A stretch of DNA of 10,895 nucleotides from an uncultured Treponema sp. (lineage in GTDB: Bacteria > Spirochaetota > Spirochaetia > Treponematales > Treponemataceae). Position numbers and translations under genes: made by a program. The number at the start of each line of letters is the position of its first letter. The first letter of the stretch is position 1. Location of the stretch: positions 1 to 10,895 of the forward strand of contig CAJPTT010000041.1 in the NCBI GenBank assembly GCA_905373565.1. The letters are read 5' to 3'. Below the pieces are notes generated by a model, which was not told where the DNA came from, ran no database searches, and saw only the letters and a list, made by a program, of their open reading frames with translations. Of this stretch, positions 1 to 5,157 are shown piece after piece.

Positions 1-27
1 AGTCACAGCAAGCAACTTTCGTGCCAA

Positions 28-58
28 AACAAATGTCAGGTGGAAGCGGGTGTTATGT
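28..58 (-). other. attC-like recombination site, outer half only (MazEF1 cassette)
   Basis: On the plus strand the stretch AATGTCAGGTGGAAGC, then GGGT and the box GTTATGT, matches the right halves of the attC sites at 1758-1820 and 2854-2916. The TAG stop of the adjacent toxin gene begins two bases after the box. No complementary left half is seen in bases 1-27. A 63-bp site like the other two would begin about four bases before the window, but the visible left part does not pair, so the site may be degenerate or longer. Confidence 0.55.
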
Positions 59-59
59 G

Positions 60-389
60 CTAATCAATCAACATCTCCTTTATAACTCTTTTTACATCTA
101 AAATCTCCTTTTTAGAAATTTTTCCTAAATGTTTTACAAGGCGAATTCCATCAACAGTTCTAATCTGGTCTAAAACAATCCAACCGTTTTTACCATCAAA
201 TTCTACTTTAGCTCTACTAGGGTACGCATGTGACTTTGTTGTCATTGGTGCAATTATTACAGTATCAATGTTGTGATTCATTTCATCAGGAGAAATAACA
301 AGACAAGGTCGAGTTTTCTTTATCTCATGTCCTATTGTCGGGTCAAGATTTACAAGATAGACATTATACTGATTCACTACCATTCCCAT
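60..389 (-). CDS. MazF/PemK-family endoribonuclease toxin
   Basis: A 109-residue protein of the MazF/PemK/CcdB-like fold. Family members cleave mRNA at short single-stranded motifs unless bound by their antitoxin. Visible family marks are DPTIGHEIKKTRP (residues 16-28) with the Arg27-Pro28 pair of the active-site loop, the APMTTK segment (47-52) with the catalytic-type threonine, and the hydrophobic LDQIRTVD strand near residue 75. Length is normal. I keep the first ATG because AGGAG lies 7 bases upstream; a second ATG two codons in is possible. The start overlaps the antitoxin stop by 13 bases, so the pair is translationally coupled. The TAG stop abuts an attC box, which makes it cassette cargo. 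It resembles PemK-type proteins more than E. coli MazF. Confidence 0.9.
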   Translation of the reverse strand: MGMVVNQYNVYLVNLDPTIGHEIKKTRPCLVISPDEMNHNIDTVIIAPMTTKSHAYPSRAKVEFDGKNGWIVLDQIRTVDGIRLVKHLGKISKKEILDVKRVIKEMLID

Positions 390-619
390 TCAAAGTCTCC
401 TGAAACAGGAATGTCATGTAAAACGTCATCTTTATTTTTGTGCATTTTATAAAATGCTTCTGCCCAATTAGAGCGTGGTAAGTCATTTACAGGAGTAAGG
501 AGTATACCTTTTTCAGTTACTTCCATATCCATTTTGTCTTTTACAAGAAGTTTATCTAACACAAGTTTAGGCAATCGAATTCCACGGGAATTTCCGATAG
601 GTACTACAGAAACTAACAT
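377..619 (-). CDS. MazE/PemI-like AbrB-fold antitoxin
   Basis: An 80-residue antitoxin. Residues 1-45 form the swapped-hairpin AbrB/MazE DNA-binding domain, with VVPIGNSRGIRLPK as the signature. The acidic, Trp-rich tail (NWAEAF, then DDVLHDIP and the FEWEW end) is the type that threads into the toxin groove. It should neutralise the partner toxin and repress the shared promoter. The start has a modest ribosome site (AAAGGCGG). It lies upstream of and overlaps the toxin gene. A consensus-like promoter and a 9-bp direct repeat are immediately upstream. Confidence 0.9.
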   Translation of the reverse strand: MLVSVVPIGNSRGIRLPKLVLDKLLVKDKMDMEVTEKGILLTPVNDLPRSNWAEAFYKMHKNKDDVLHDIPVSGDFEWEW

Positions 620-631
620 ATTACACCGCCT

Positions 632-667
632 TTATGTAATTATTATGTAATAACTCTTATTTGTCAA
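632..667 (-). promoter_or_regulatory. Promoter and probable autorepression operator of the first toxin-antitoxin pair
   Basis: On the minus strand TTGACA (662-667), a 17-base spacer and AATAAT (639-644) form a sigma70-type promoter. The -10 region is spanned by two direct copies of TTATGTAAT (632-640 and 643-651, plus-strand reading) spaced 11 bp apart, about one helical turn, which suits a dimeric AbrB-type repressor. The TTGACA coincides with the core box (GTTGACA) of the flanking attC site. Confidence 0.65.
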
Positions 668-738
668 CATCATCTGCAAAATATTTTAAACCGCAAACCG
701 GCTCGTCCGGTTTGTCGGCTTTGAAAACGGTGTTAGGT
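662..738 (-). other. attC-like recombination site of the GNAT cassette
   Basis: The right box GTTAGGT (732-738) fits GTTRRRY. The left box TGTCAAC (662-668) is a weaker fit. Between them, CCGCAAACCGG (690-701 area) pairs with CCGGTTTG-T-CGG, followed by TTT-G-AAAA pairing with TTTTAAA. The unpaired T and G in the right arm match the extrahelical bases of an attC bottom strand. The stem is unrelated in sequence to the other sites, and the left spacer is about 11 bases longer. The 68-aa gene stops 9 bases away. Confidence 0.6.
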
Positions 739-747
739 TCTATCTCT

Positions 748-954
748 CTACGAATTTGAAACCTTACTACTTGCAAGATTTATTTTTGTAAATTGCTCTT
801 TTTCAGAATCTGTTAACGAAGAAATAGGAACTCCTTTCTCTTTTGCATAGTTACGCAACGCTTTCATATTGACAAAATAGGGAAGAGTATTAACATCTAT
901 CGGAGAATAAGTTTTCTGCATATAAGAATTATAATTGTTCATCTGTCCATTCAT
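748..954 (-). CDS. Hypothetical 68-aa protein paired with the GNAT-like gene
   Basis: Family not identified. The protein is soluble: an N-terminal Asn/Tyr-rich stretch (MNNYNSYMQ), a central segment ending PYFVNMKALRNYAKEKG (26-41), and a likely helix KALRNYAKEKG followed by SSLTDSEKEQF. The second half resembles a short helix-turn-helix or clamp-like helical pair, but no catalytic motif is visible. The first ATG is favoured by a strong GGAGG (964-968) nine bases upstream, placed inside the end of the GNAT-like gene. The two genes overlap by 26 bases in different frames, so they are probably translated together. The arrangement resembles a toxin-antitoxin or enzyme-partner pair, which is inference only. 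Confidence 0.75.
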   Translation of the reverse strand: MNGQMNNYNSYMQKTYSPIDVNTLPYFVNMKALRNYAKEKGVPISSLTDSEKEQFTKINLASSKVSNS

Positions 955-1486
955 ATGTATAAACCTCCATAATATTTTTCATTTGGTCATCAAATATCCC
1001 AAAATGAAACTGATGAAGCATACAAATTGCTTCTGCTCCAAGCTTCGCGATATAATGTTGCAATAATTTTTCATCCGCAGCAAAGCCAAAAACATCGCCT
1101 TCATATCCATATTCAATAGATTTTTTGCCTGCGATTGCGAATAAATGGCCTCCAACACCCGAATATTTCGGTGTATCAGTCAATTGCTTATTATTCTGCG
1201 GAGCAGTACACATCCATTGAATATAAAGTGCGCCTGCATCTGGATTATTTTGAACAGAAACCAACCCTTGAATATCCACAGTTCCCTTTATTACAAGGGC
1301 GTAAACTTCTGAATTTTTGGTCAACTGCGACCAATCTATATACCAACCGTTCTTTTTGTTATATTTTTCCAAAAAAGAACTTCGTTTTATGCGAATAACT
1401 TCCGTATCGACTAGTTCGCCTGTAACATTATCTTTTAGGCACGGAGTAAAATCATCTATATAGACAGATATAAATCCAAAATTCAT
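929..1486 (-). CDS. GNAT-like N-acetyltransferase domain protein
   Basis: A 185-residue soluble protein. The N-terminal half holds alternating strands (NFGFISVYIDDF; EVYALVIKGTVDIQGLVSV) and the middle has ALYIQWMCTAPQNN. Then comes YSGVGGHLFAIAGKKSIEYGY (about 110-130), laid out like GNAT motif A: a Gly-rich acetyl-CoA pyrophosphate loop followed by a helix. GFAADEKLLQHYIAKLGAE is typical of GNAT motif B. I read it as an acetyl-CoA-dependent acyltransferase with unknown substrate. There is no Shine-Dalgarno before the ATG. An extended -10 box TGCTATACT lies six bases upstream, so the message may be leaderless. It overlaps the following 68-aa gene. GNAT toxins exist in other toxin-antitoxin systems, but their antitoxins usually precede them, so a toxin role is speculative. 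Confidence 0.75.
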   Translation of the reverse strand: MNFGFISVYIDDFTPCLKDNVTGELVDTEVIRIKRSSFLEKYNKKNGWYIDWSQLTKNSEVYALVIKGTVDIQGLVSVQNNPDAGALYIQWMCTAPQNNKQLTDTPKYSGVGGHLFAIAGKKSIEYGYEGDVFGFAADEKLLQHYIAKLGAEAICMLHQFHFGIFDDQMKNIMEVYTYEWTDEQL

Positions 1487-1492
1487 ACTGTT

Positions 1493-1501
1493 AGTATAGC
1501 A
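1493..1501 (-). promoter_or_regulatory. Extended -10 promoter, possibly giving a leaderless GNAT mRNA
   Basis: The minus strand reads TGCTATACT, then AACAGT, then the ATG of the GNAT-like gene at 1486. A start point seven bases after the -10 would fall on the A of the ATG. No convincing -35 box is seen, which fits the extended -10 type. Confidence 0.4.
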
Positions 1502-1550
1502 TAAAAAGTGCTTTTCTGCATTAAAAATTCAATTCTTTGGTAAATAAGTA

Positions 1551-1652
1551 TTATTTTTTACCTGATTTGCCGCCACCGAACTGTGAATTATTTGGATTCA
1601 ACTGATTCGCATGATTGTTGTTGTTCGCATTTGAATTATTGTTCTTTCCCAT
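1551..1652 (-). CDS. 33-residue Asn-rich small protein
   Basis: A very short gene with a perfect ribosome site: AGGAGG, a five-base spacer, then ATG. The product begins MGKNNNSNANNNNHANQLNP and ends in a GGGKSGKK tail. It is low-complexity (about 12 Asn in 33), basic, with no membrane segment or signal. The core NHANQLNPNN looks like a motif I associate with tiny conserved bacterial peptides of unknown role, but I cannot name the family. A weak promoter candidate (TTGATA at 1727-1732, 17 bases, TATTTC at 1704-1709) lies upstream. It opens the cassette, 64 bases before the GNAT-like gene. Confidence 0.65.
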   Translation of the reverse strand: MGKNNNSNANNNNHANQLNPNNSQFGGGKSGKK

Positions 1653-1757
1653 AAAATCCTCCTAAAATTTTACTCTTGTCATTCAAGGAATGAGTTTTTT
1701 AAGGAAATATGCCGGAAGATTTACCTTATCAACGATACGTGGGGCAGAGTGCCATCA
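1653..1757. other. Non-coding leader of the GNAT cassette
   Basis: No gene is seen. It holds the weak promoter candidate mentioned for the 33-aa gene and a small inverted repeat (TCATTC, CTT, GAATGA on the minus strand) near 1679-1693 that would sit in the 5' leader. Confidence 0.4.
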
Positions 1758-1820
1758 ACTTAACTACCACTTAACCTGCATTGCTGTAAAGGCAATGTCA
1801 GGTTGAAACGCGTGTTATGT
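1758..1820 (-). other. attC site of the mazEF2 cassette (63 bp)
   Basis: Left box ACTTAAC (1758-1764, RYYYAAC) and right box GTTATGT (1814-1820) flank an imperfect hairpin: TTAACCTGCATTGC pairs with GCAATG-T-CAGGTT-G-AA. The lone T and G in the right arm are the extrahelical bases expected on the attC bottom strand, so the site points along the minus strand, as the cassette genes do. Length and spacing are identical to 2854-2916. The mazF stop codon begins five bases beyond the right box. Confidence 0.85.
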
Positions 1821-1825
1821 GTCCA

Positions 1826-2164
1826 TTATTTAAGCATTAATTTTATATTATCGACTACAGAATTTATTTCATCTTCTGAAGCTTTTTCTATAAAACTGCA
1901 TTTTCTTTGAACATAATCCAAGTTTTTTATCTGATCACTTAAAATACAACCTTTTATTGAATGACTATTTAACACTACTTCAAATGGATAGCCTTTTATG
2001 TGACTTGTAATTGGACAAAACAAAGCCAATCCTGTTTTTTGATTATATAATTTTTGAGAAACACAAACTGCCGGTCTATGCCCCTGTTGTTCATGTCCTG
2101 CTTGCGGATTAAATTCCAACCAAACCAAATCTCCTTTTTCAGGAATAAATCCGCTTATTACCAT
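1826..2164 (-). CDS. mazF: MazF endoribonuclease toxin
   Basis: A 112-residue toxin very close in layout to E. coli MazF. It has the N-terminal FIPEKGDLVWLEFNPQAGHE segment, then QQGHRPAVCVS with Arg30-Pro31, then CPITSHIKGYPFEV (50-63) with Thr53; the Arg and Thr sit at positions equivalent to the E. coli catalytic pair (Arg29, Thr53). MazF enzymes cut free mRNA at short motifs (ACA in E. coli); the specificity here cannot be read from sequence. Its ATG overlaps the antitoxin stop by 7 bases, so the pair is coupled. It is clearly a different subfamily from the toxin at 60-389. Confidence 0.95.
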   Translation of the reverse strand: MVISGFIPEKGDLVWLEFNPQAGHEQQGHRPAVCVSQKLYNQKTGLALFCPITSHIKGYPFEVVLNSHSIKGCILSDQIKNLDYVQRKCSFIEKASEDEINSVVDNIKLMLK

Positions 2165-2391
2165 GCTTCTTTTCCCACTGCTTCAAAAGTTTCTATTTCT
2201 GAATGAAGATTTTCATCTGTAACAAGATTCATAATATCTTCAAGTGATTTTTTTTGAGGGAGAATTATCATTTTACCTTTTTCTGCAATTACTTCTACTT
2301 TACTTCCATTTTTAACATCATTATCTTTTGCCCAAAATGACGGAATTCTAAACCCGAGGCTATTTCCCCATTTCTGAACTACTGCCTGCAT
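2158..2391 (-). CDS. mazE: MazE antitoxin
   Basis: A 77-residue MazE: AbrB-type domain VVQKWGNSLGFRIPS (4-18), the linker SKVEVIAEKGKMIILPQ, then an acidic tail with the DENLHSEIE segment and a GKEAW end, close to E. coli MazE. The open frame extends 30 codons further upstream, but the ATG at 2391 is the right start: GGAGGG lies five bases before it, and the longer version would run through the promoter. It binds MazF and should repress the promoter at 2413-2441. Confidence 0.93.
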   Translation of the reverse strand: MQAVVQKWGNSLGFRIPSFWAKDNDVKNGSKVEVIAEKGKMIILPQKKSLEDIMNLVTDENLHSEIETFEAVGKEAW

Positions 2392-2412
2392 AATAACCCT
2401 CCATGAATTTAA

Positions 2413-2441
2413 TATATACAATGTATATCCAAATTTGTCAA
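2413..2441 (-). promoter_or_regulatory. mazEF promoter with palindromic operator
   Basis: The minus strand has TTGACA (2436-2441), a 17-base spacer and TATATA (2413-2418). A 15-bp palindrome with perfect 7-base arms, ATATACA and TGTATAT (2414-2428), covers the -10 and is the likely MazE/MazEF binding site. Confidence 0.75.
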
Positions 2442-2494
2442 GGGAAGCGTAAAAAAAATCGACGACCCCGACGCAGAGCATTCGTCAAAACTAT

Positions 2495-2627
2495 ACATCC
2501 GTGTTCATTCCTGAACGATGCCATCCGTGGCGCTGTTGACCAGTGTACGTTCGTGTACACTGGTCAACGACAAGTTTTTCTGACAAAAAACTTGCTACTG
2601 TTCGGAACCACCGCCGTCCGTGGCGGT
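2495..2627 (-). repeat. Row of six hairpins with recurrent ANGGAN hexaloops (element 1)
   Basis: In plus coordinates: AC/GT around loop 2497-2502; GTTC/GAAC at 2503-2516; GCC/GGC at 2520-2531; a 14-bp perfect stem GTTGACCAGTGTAC with its complement at 2535-2568; CAAGTTTTT/AAAAACTTG at 2571-2594; ACCGCC/GGCGGT at 2610-2627. The first two hairpins share a few bases and would be alternatives. Five of the six loops are six bases long. Read on the minus strand, three are ANGGAN (ACGGAT, ACGGAT, ACGGAC), one is ACGAAC and one AGGAAT. The last three hairpins are arranged as in the element at 10064-10154. The cluster lies upstream of the mazEF promoter and downstream of the broken small gene. It may be a dispersed palindromic repeat or a structured RNA. 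Confidence 0.7.
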
Positions 2628-2643
2628 AGAGGAACGGCGGGTA

Positions 2644-2818
2644 TTAAACCCTCGCACGAATAAACAATTCAAAAGGATCTTTAAAATTTATATTAACTCC
2701 ACCTGCTGCACTCATCATGAATGCTATAAATATTAATGGAGAAGGAATTAAAGCTATGCAATCAAGAATAAGAATAATCTAAAAAAATATTCTGCTTTAA
2801 AGTTCCCTGTATTTTCAT
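2644..2818 (-). pseudogene. Frameshifted small membrane-protein gene
   Basis: GGAG (2825-2828) sits six bases before an ATG at 2818. That frame reads MKIQGTLKQNIFLDY and stops at TGA near 2763. The next frame then continues ILILDCIALIPSPL and on to NINFKDPFELFIRARV, ending in TAA at 2644. One inserted or deleted base between about 2763 and 2781 would give a 57- to 58-residue protein with one membrane segment. The gene begins about 40 bases inside the cassette core, the normal place for a first cassette gene. Family not recognised. Coding on the opposite strand is less convincing. Confidence 0.4.
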
Positions 2819-2853
2819 CCTTTTCTCCAACTTAGCGGTGCAATGCACCGTCC

Positions 2854-2916
2854 ACCTAACATTCGCTTAACCTGCATTGCCGTAAAGGCAATGTCAGGTT
2901 GAAGCAGGTGTTAGAC
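2854..2916 (-). other. attC site of the chemoreceptor cassette (63 bp)
   Basis: Left box ACCTAAC (2854-2860) and right box GTTAGAC (2910-2916) both fit the attC consensus. Between them GCTTAACCTGCATTGCC pairs with GGCAATG-T-CAGGTT-G-AAGC around the loop GTAAA. The unpaired T and G give minus-strand orientation. This is the best-formed site of the window. The chemoreceptor stop codon starts five bases beyond it. A small hairpin (CGGTGC, AAT, GCACCG) precedes it at 2836-2850. Confidence 0.88.
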
Positions 2917-4835
2917 ACCACCTATACTTTAAACTTATTTACCTCTCTTGCCAGATTCTCAATGCTCGCTTTATTCTTTTGCGTTATTTCGTTGACATCT
3001 TGGACGGTGTTGCTTATTTGTACGGCTCCGGAAGCCATCTCATTCATACTGCCGGAAATAATGCGGGTAAGTTCGTCCAGCTTGAGCATTTCTTGAGCAA
3101 CGCCTTCTCCGCCTTTAAGCATTTCTTCAGAACCGGCTTGTACTTCTGCCGTTACCGCATTGATATCCTTAATCGCAATAAGCACCTCTTTGCTGCCTTT
3201 TTCTTGTTCACTCATAGCTTCCATCAGCCGATGGCTCATGTCATTTACTTGTTCCGATAACTGGAAAATAATATTGAATTTTTCTTCCGCTGTTTGCGCA
3301 GAATTTCTTAATGCCTGAATTTCACTGCTTAATGATTTTAATGTTGTAGTGATGTTTTTTCCTTGCATACTCGATTCTTCGGCAAGCTTTCTAATTTCAT
3401 CGGCAACGACGGCGAATCCTTTGCCTGCCTCACCTGCATGAGCTGCTTCGATAGCGGCATTCATTGCCAAAAGATTCGTTTGACTTGCAATGTGTTGAAT
3501 AACATTACTTGCTTCAAGTAATCCGCCTGATTCTTCGGCTATCTTCTGTGTTACCGTGTTTGCACCAGACACCGTTTCTTTGCCGTCTGCAGTGGCACTT
3601 GCAAGCGTTTTAATTACCCCATTTGTTTTATCCAGCGTTTGCGTTATTGACGCAATATTTGCGACCATTTGTTCGATTGCACTTGAAGACAGTGCAACAC
3701 TGCTTGATTGAACTTCAATGCCGCTGTTAAGCTGTTTGATAGTGCGGATAATTTCTTCCACTGTAGCGGCGGTTTCGCTAACACTTGCAGCCTGTGTCAT
3801 TGCCTGCTCTTTTACCCCGTCAATGTTAGTGGTTATTTGCTGTACGGCGCTTGCCGTTTCGGTCATATTGTTTGCAAGTTGAATACCAACCGCTCGCATT
3901 TCAGTTGCTCCGTTATGAATTGATGTCAACGAATCTCTCATCTTTGCAATTGTTTGATTAAAATACCCCGACATATCGGTAAGTTCATCATTACCGAGTA
4001 AAGGCACATTAACCGTCAAATCACCGTTTCCAATCTCTTGAAATACGGTAATCGTTTTCGATATAGGTTTTATAATTATTTTTTTAACAATGAAAATGCT
4101 GATAATAACAACAAAAAGCAAAATGGATAGCGAAATTAAAATAATATAAACAACGGATTTTTTTATTCCGCTGTTTATCATTTCTTCTATATCATCAACC
4201 TGAGAGCCGGTAAAGACAACATGATCGACAACGCCGTTTACCATTATCGGTACATACGCCGATATAAAGTTCTTACCTAATATTTTAGTTCGTCCGGCAT
4301 AAGAGTTTTTAGACGAAACGGCATCATAGGCAGCGCCTTTTTCCAAATAAGAACCTACGGCTCTGCTTCCATCGGTATTTTTTATTGTTGTCATAATCCG
4401 TTTAAATTCACCGTTTTCGGCGGCAAAAATAGTAACTTCAATTCCGAGCTTTTGTGCCAGCGTGTCGACCGCACTCGGATCAACGGGTTTTTCACTGCCA
4501 TATAAAACGCCGTTTACCGCTTTTAAATCTCCGTATAAAGTATGAAGATATTCCGCCCCCATGTCGAGAGATGATTGAAGCTGTTTTGTTACCGTGTCAT
4601 GAACCGCCGTGTGGGCAGTAGAATCAACGGTATAAACACTTAACGGTAAAATGACTGCAATAAAAACTACGAACGAACACAAAAAAATTCCGCCGATTTT
4701 AAAGGCCAAACTCAACCGTGTCGTATTTGTGAACGATGAAACAGTGCCTTTTTTCATCATTATACTCCTCTTTCTGCTGTTACTTGTACGGTCGAAGAGA
4801 TGTTAAGCTGTTGCGTATAGCAACTGTCTGTCTAA
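2860..4835 (-). mobile_element. Integron-type cassette carrying a chemoreceptor gene
   Basis: On the minus strand this runs from the TTAGAC of the half-site core (4830-4836) to the core G of the attC at 2854-2916. The single gene fills it, with 75 bases of leader and five bases between stop and attC box. About 2 kb is large for a cassette. Confidence 0.6.
2922..4757 (-). CDS. Methyl-accepting chemotaxis protein, single-Cache type
   Basis: A 611-612 residue transmembrane chemoreceptor. Order (numbered from the first of two ATGs): membrane segment 22-43; periplasmic sensor about 44-200, best read as a single Cache domain (LGIEVTIFAAENG; GRTKILGKNFISAYVPI at 157-172); membrane segment 203-225; HAMP about 226-280 (IIKPISKTI, GNGDLTVNVP); cytoplasmic coiled coil with the invariant tip ASQTNLLAMNAAIEAAHAGE and KGFAVVADEIRKLAEES. 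It should pass ligand state to CheW/CheA and flagellar motors. The C-terminus lacks a CheR-tethering NWETF-type pentapeptide. The second ATG (4757) has GAGGAG at seven bases; the first (4760) only at four. The gene lies inside an attC-bounded segment. Confidence 0.95.
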   Translation of the reverse strand: MKKGTVSSFTNTTRLSLAFKIGGIFLCSFVVFIAVILPLSVYTVDSTAHTAVHDTVTKQLQSSLDMGAEYLHTLYGDLKAVNGVLYGSEKPVDPSAVDTLAQKLGIEVTIFAAENGEFKRIMTTIKNTDGSRAVGSYLEKGAAYDAVSSKNSYAGRTKILGKNFISAYVPIMVNGVVDHVVFTGSQVDDIEEMINSGIKKSVVYIILISLSILLFVVIISIFIVKKIIIKPISKTITVFQEIGNGDLTVNVPLLGNDELTDMSGYFNQTIAKMRDSLTSIHNGATEMRAVGIQLANNMTETASAVQQITTNIDGVKEQAMTQAASVSETAATVEEIIRTIKQLNSGIEVQSSSVALSSSAIEQMVANIASITQTLDKTNGVIKTLASATADGKETVSGANTVTQKIAEESGGLLEASNVIQHIASQTNLLAMNAAIEAAHAGEAGKGFAVVADEIRKLAEESSMQGKNITTTLKSLSSEIQALRNSAQTAEEKFNIIFQLSEQVNDMSHRLMEAMSEQEKGSKEVLIAIKDINAVTAEVQAGSEEMLKGGEGVAQEMLKLDELTRIISGSMNEMASGAVQISNTVQDVNEITQKNKASIENLAREVNKFKV

Positions 4836-4849
4836 CATTCGCTTGACCT
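4830..4849 (-). other. Half attC site upstream of the chemoreceptor cassette
   Basis: GTCTAAC followed by ATTCGCTTGACC matches the left half of the attC at 2854-2916 (ACCTAAC, ATTCGCTTAACC) almost base for base. No complementary right half follows. On the minus strand its core is GTTAGAC, a proper GTTRRRY cleavage box. It marks the end of the visible array. Confidence 0.65.
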
Positions 4850-5085
4850 TTCCTCATAATATCATAAAAACTACTCGTTCGCAATCTAAACTGTTACAAG
4901 ATAAGAAATTAAATCTTTCTTCCATAATATCCGCCGGAACACATCATCAACGGGCAGATTAGGCCTATCTTAACTAAAATTGAGGTAACCGCTTAAATTG
5001 ATTAAGGAATACCGGCGATATGTGTGGTCTCTGTATACGCCGCAGCATAATAAGGAATGCTTTTTGAACTGCGGTTGCCTTTTTT
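4850..5085. other. Intergenic stretch between cassette array and transporter operon
   Basis: I see no gene. One plus-strand inverted repeat (CCGCAGCAT, loop, ATGCT, then CTGCGG near 5040-5074) is followed by a short T run at 5080, but no plus-strand gene needs a terminator here. The stretch may contain debris of the lost half of the attC and its neighbour. Confidence 0.4.
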
Positions 5086-5122
5086 AAAAAAAATGCGTGA
5101 AATTTTTAAAAATTTCACGCAT
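5086..5122 (-). terminator. Rho-independent terminator of the nucleoside transporter operon
   Basis: A perfect 30-bp palindrome (5093-5122), arms ATGCGTGAAATTTTT and its complement, followed on the minus strand by a run of T (5086-5092). It lies 35 bases past the last permease stop. An additional weak hairpin (GAG-ATTTTTAAAAA-CTC) sits between. Confidence 0.8.
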
Positions 5123-5157
5123 AAGATTGAGATTTTTAAAAACTCTTCATGAATTTT

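Larger units (their letters stand above)
668..1763 (-). mobile_element. Integron-type cassette: 33-aa peptide, GNAT-like protein, 68-aa protein
   Basis: Bounds are the G/TT cleavage points inferred in the minus-strand core boxes of the attC sites at 1758-1764 and 662-668. It is unusual for a cassette in carrying three open reading frames in one direction. The left boundary depends on the weaker attC. Confidence 0.55.
1764..2859 (-). mobile_element. Integron-type cassette: broken small gene, hairpin cluster, mazEF
   Basis: Bounded by the inferred cleavage points in the attC sites at 2854-2860 and 1758-1764. It holds a frameshifted small membrane-protein gene next to the upstream core, a hairpin cluster, then the mazEF pair with its own promoter. 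It may be a fusion of two cassettes that lost the attC between them. Confidence 0.65.

Noticed and set aside
2403..2663. 86-codon plus-strand frame across the hairpin row and mazEF promoter
   Set aside because: Its sequence is produced by the palindromes. It has no ribosome site and overlaps a clear promoter and operator.
4810..4824. Hairpin GTTGC-GTATA-GCAAC with TGCTATAC on the minus strand, as the chemoreceptor promoter
   Set aside because: Only a partial -10 match, with no -35 box at a suitable distance. The hairpin may be real, but a promoter call is not supported.
1..4849. CRISPR array suggested by recurring near-identical palindromic units
   Set aside because: The units are about 1 to 2 kb apart with genes between them, and carry attC core boxes. 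There are no short regular spacers.
5040..5087. Plus-strand inverted repeat followed by T run, as a terminator
   Set aside because: No plus-strand gene lies upstream, and the stem is interrupted by several unpaired bases.
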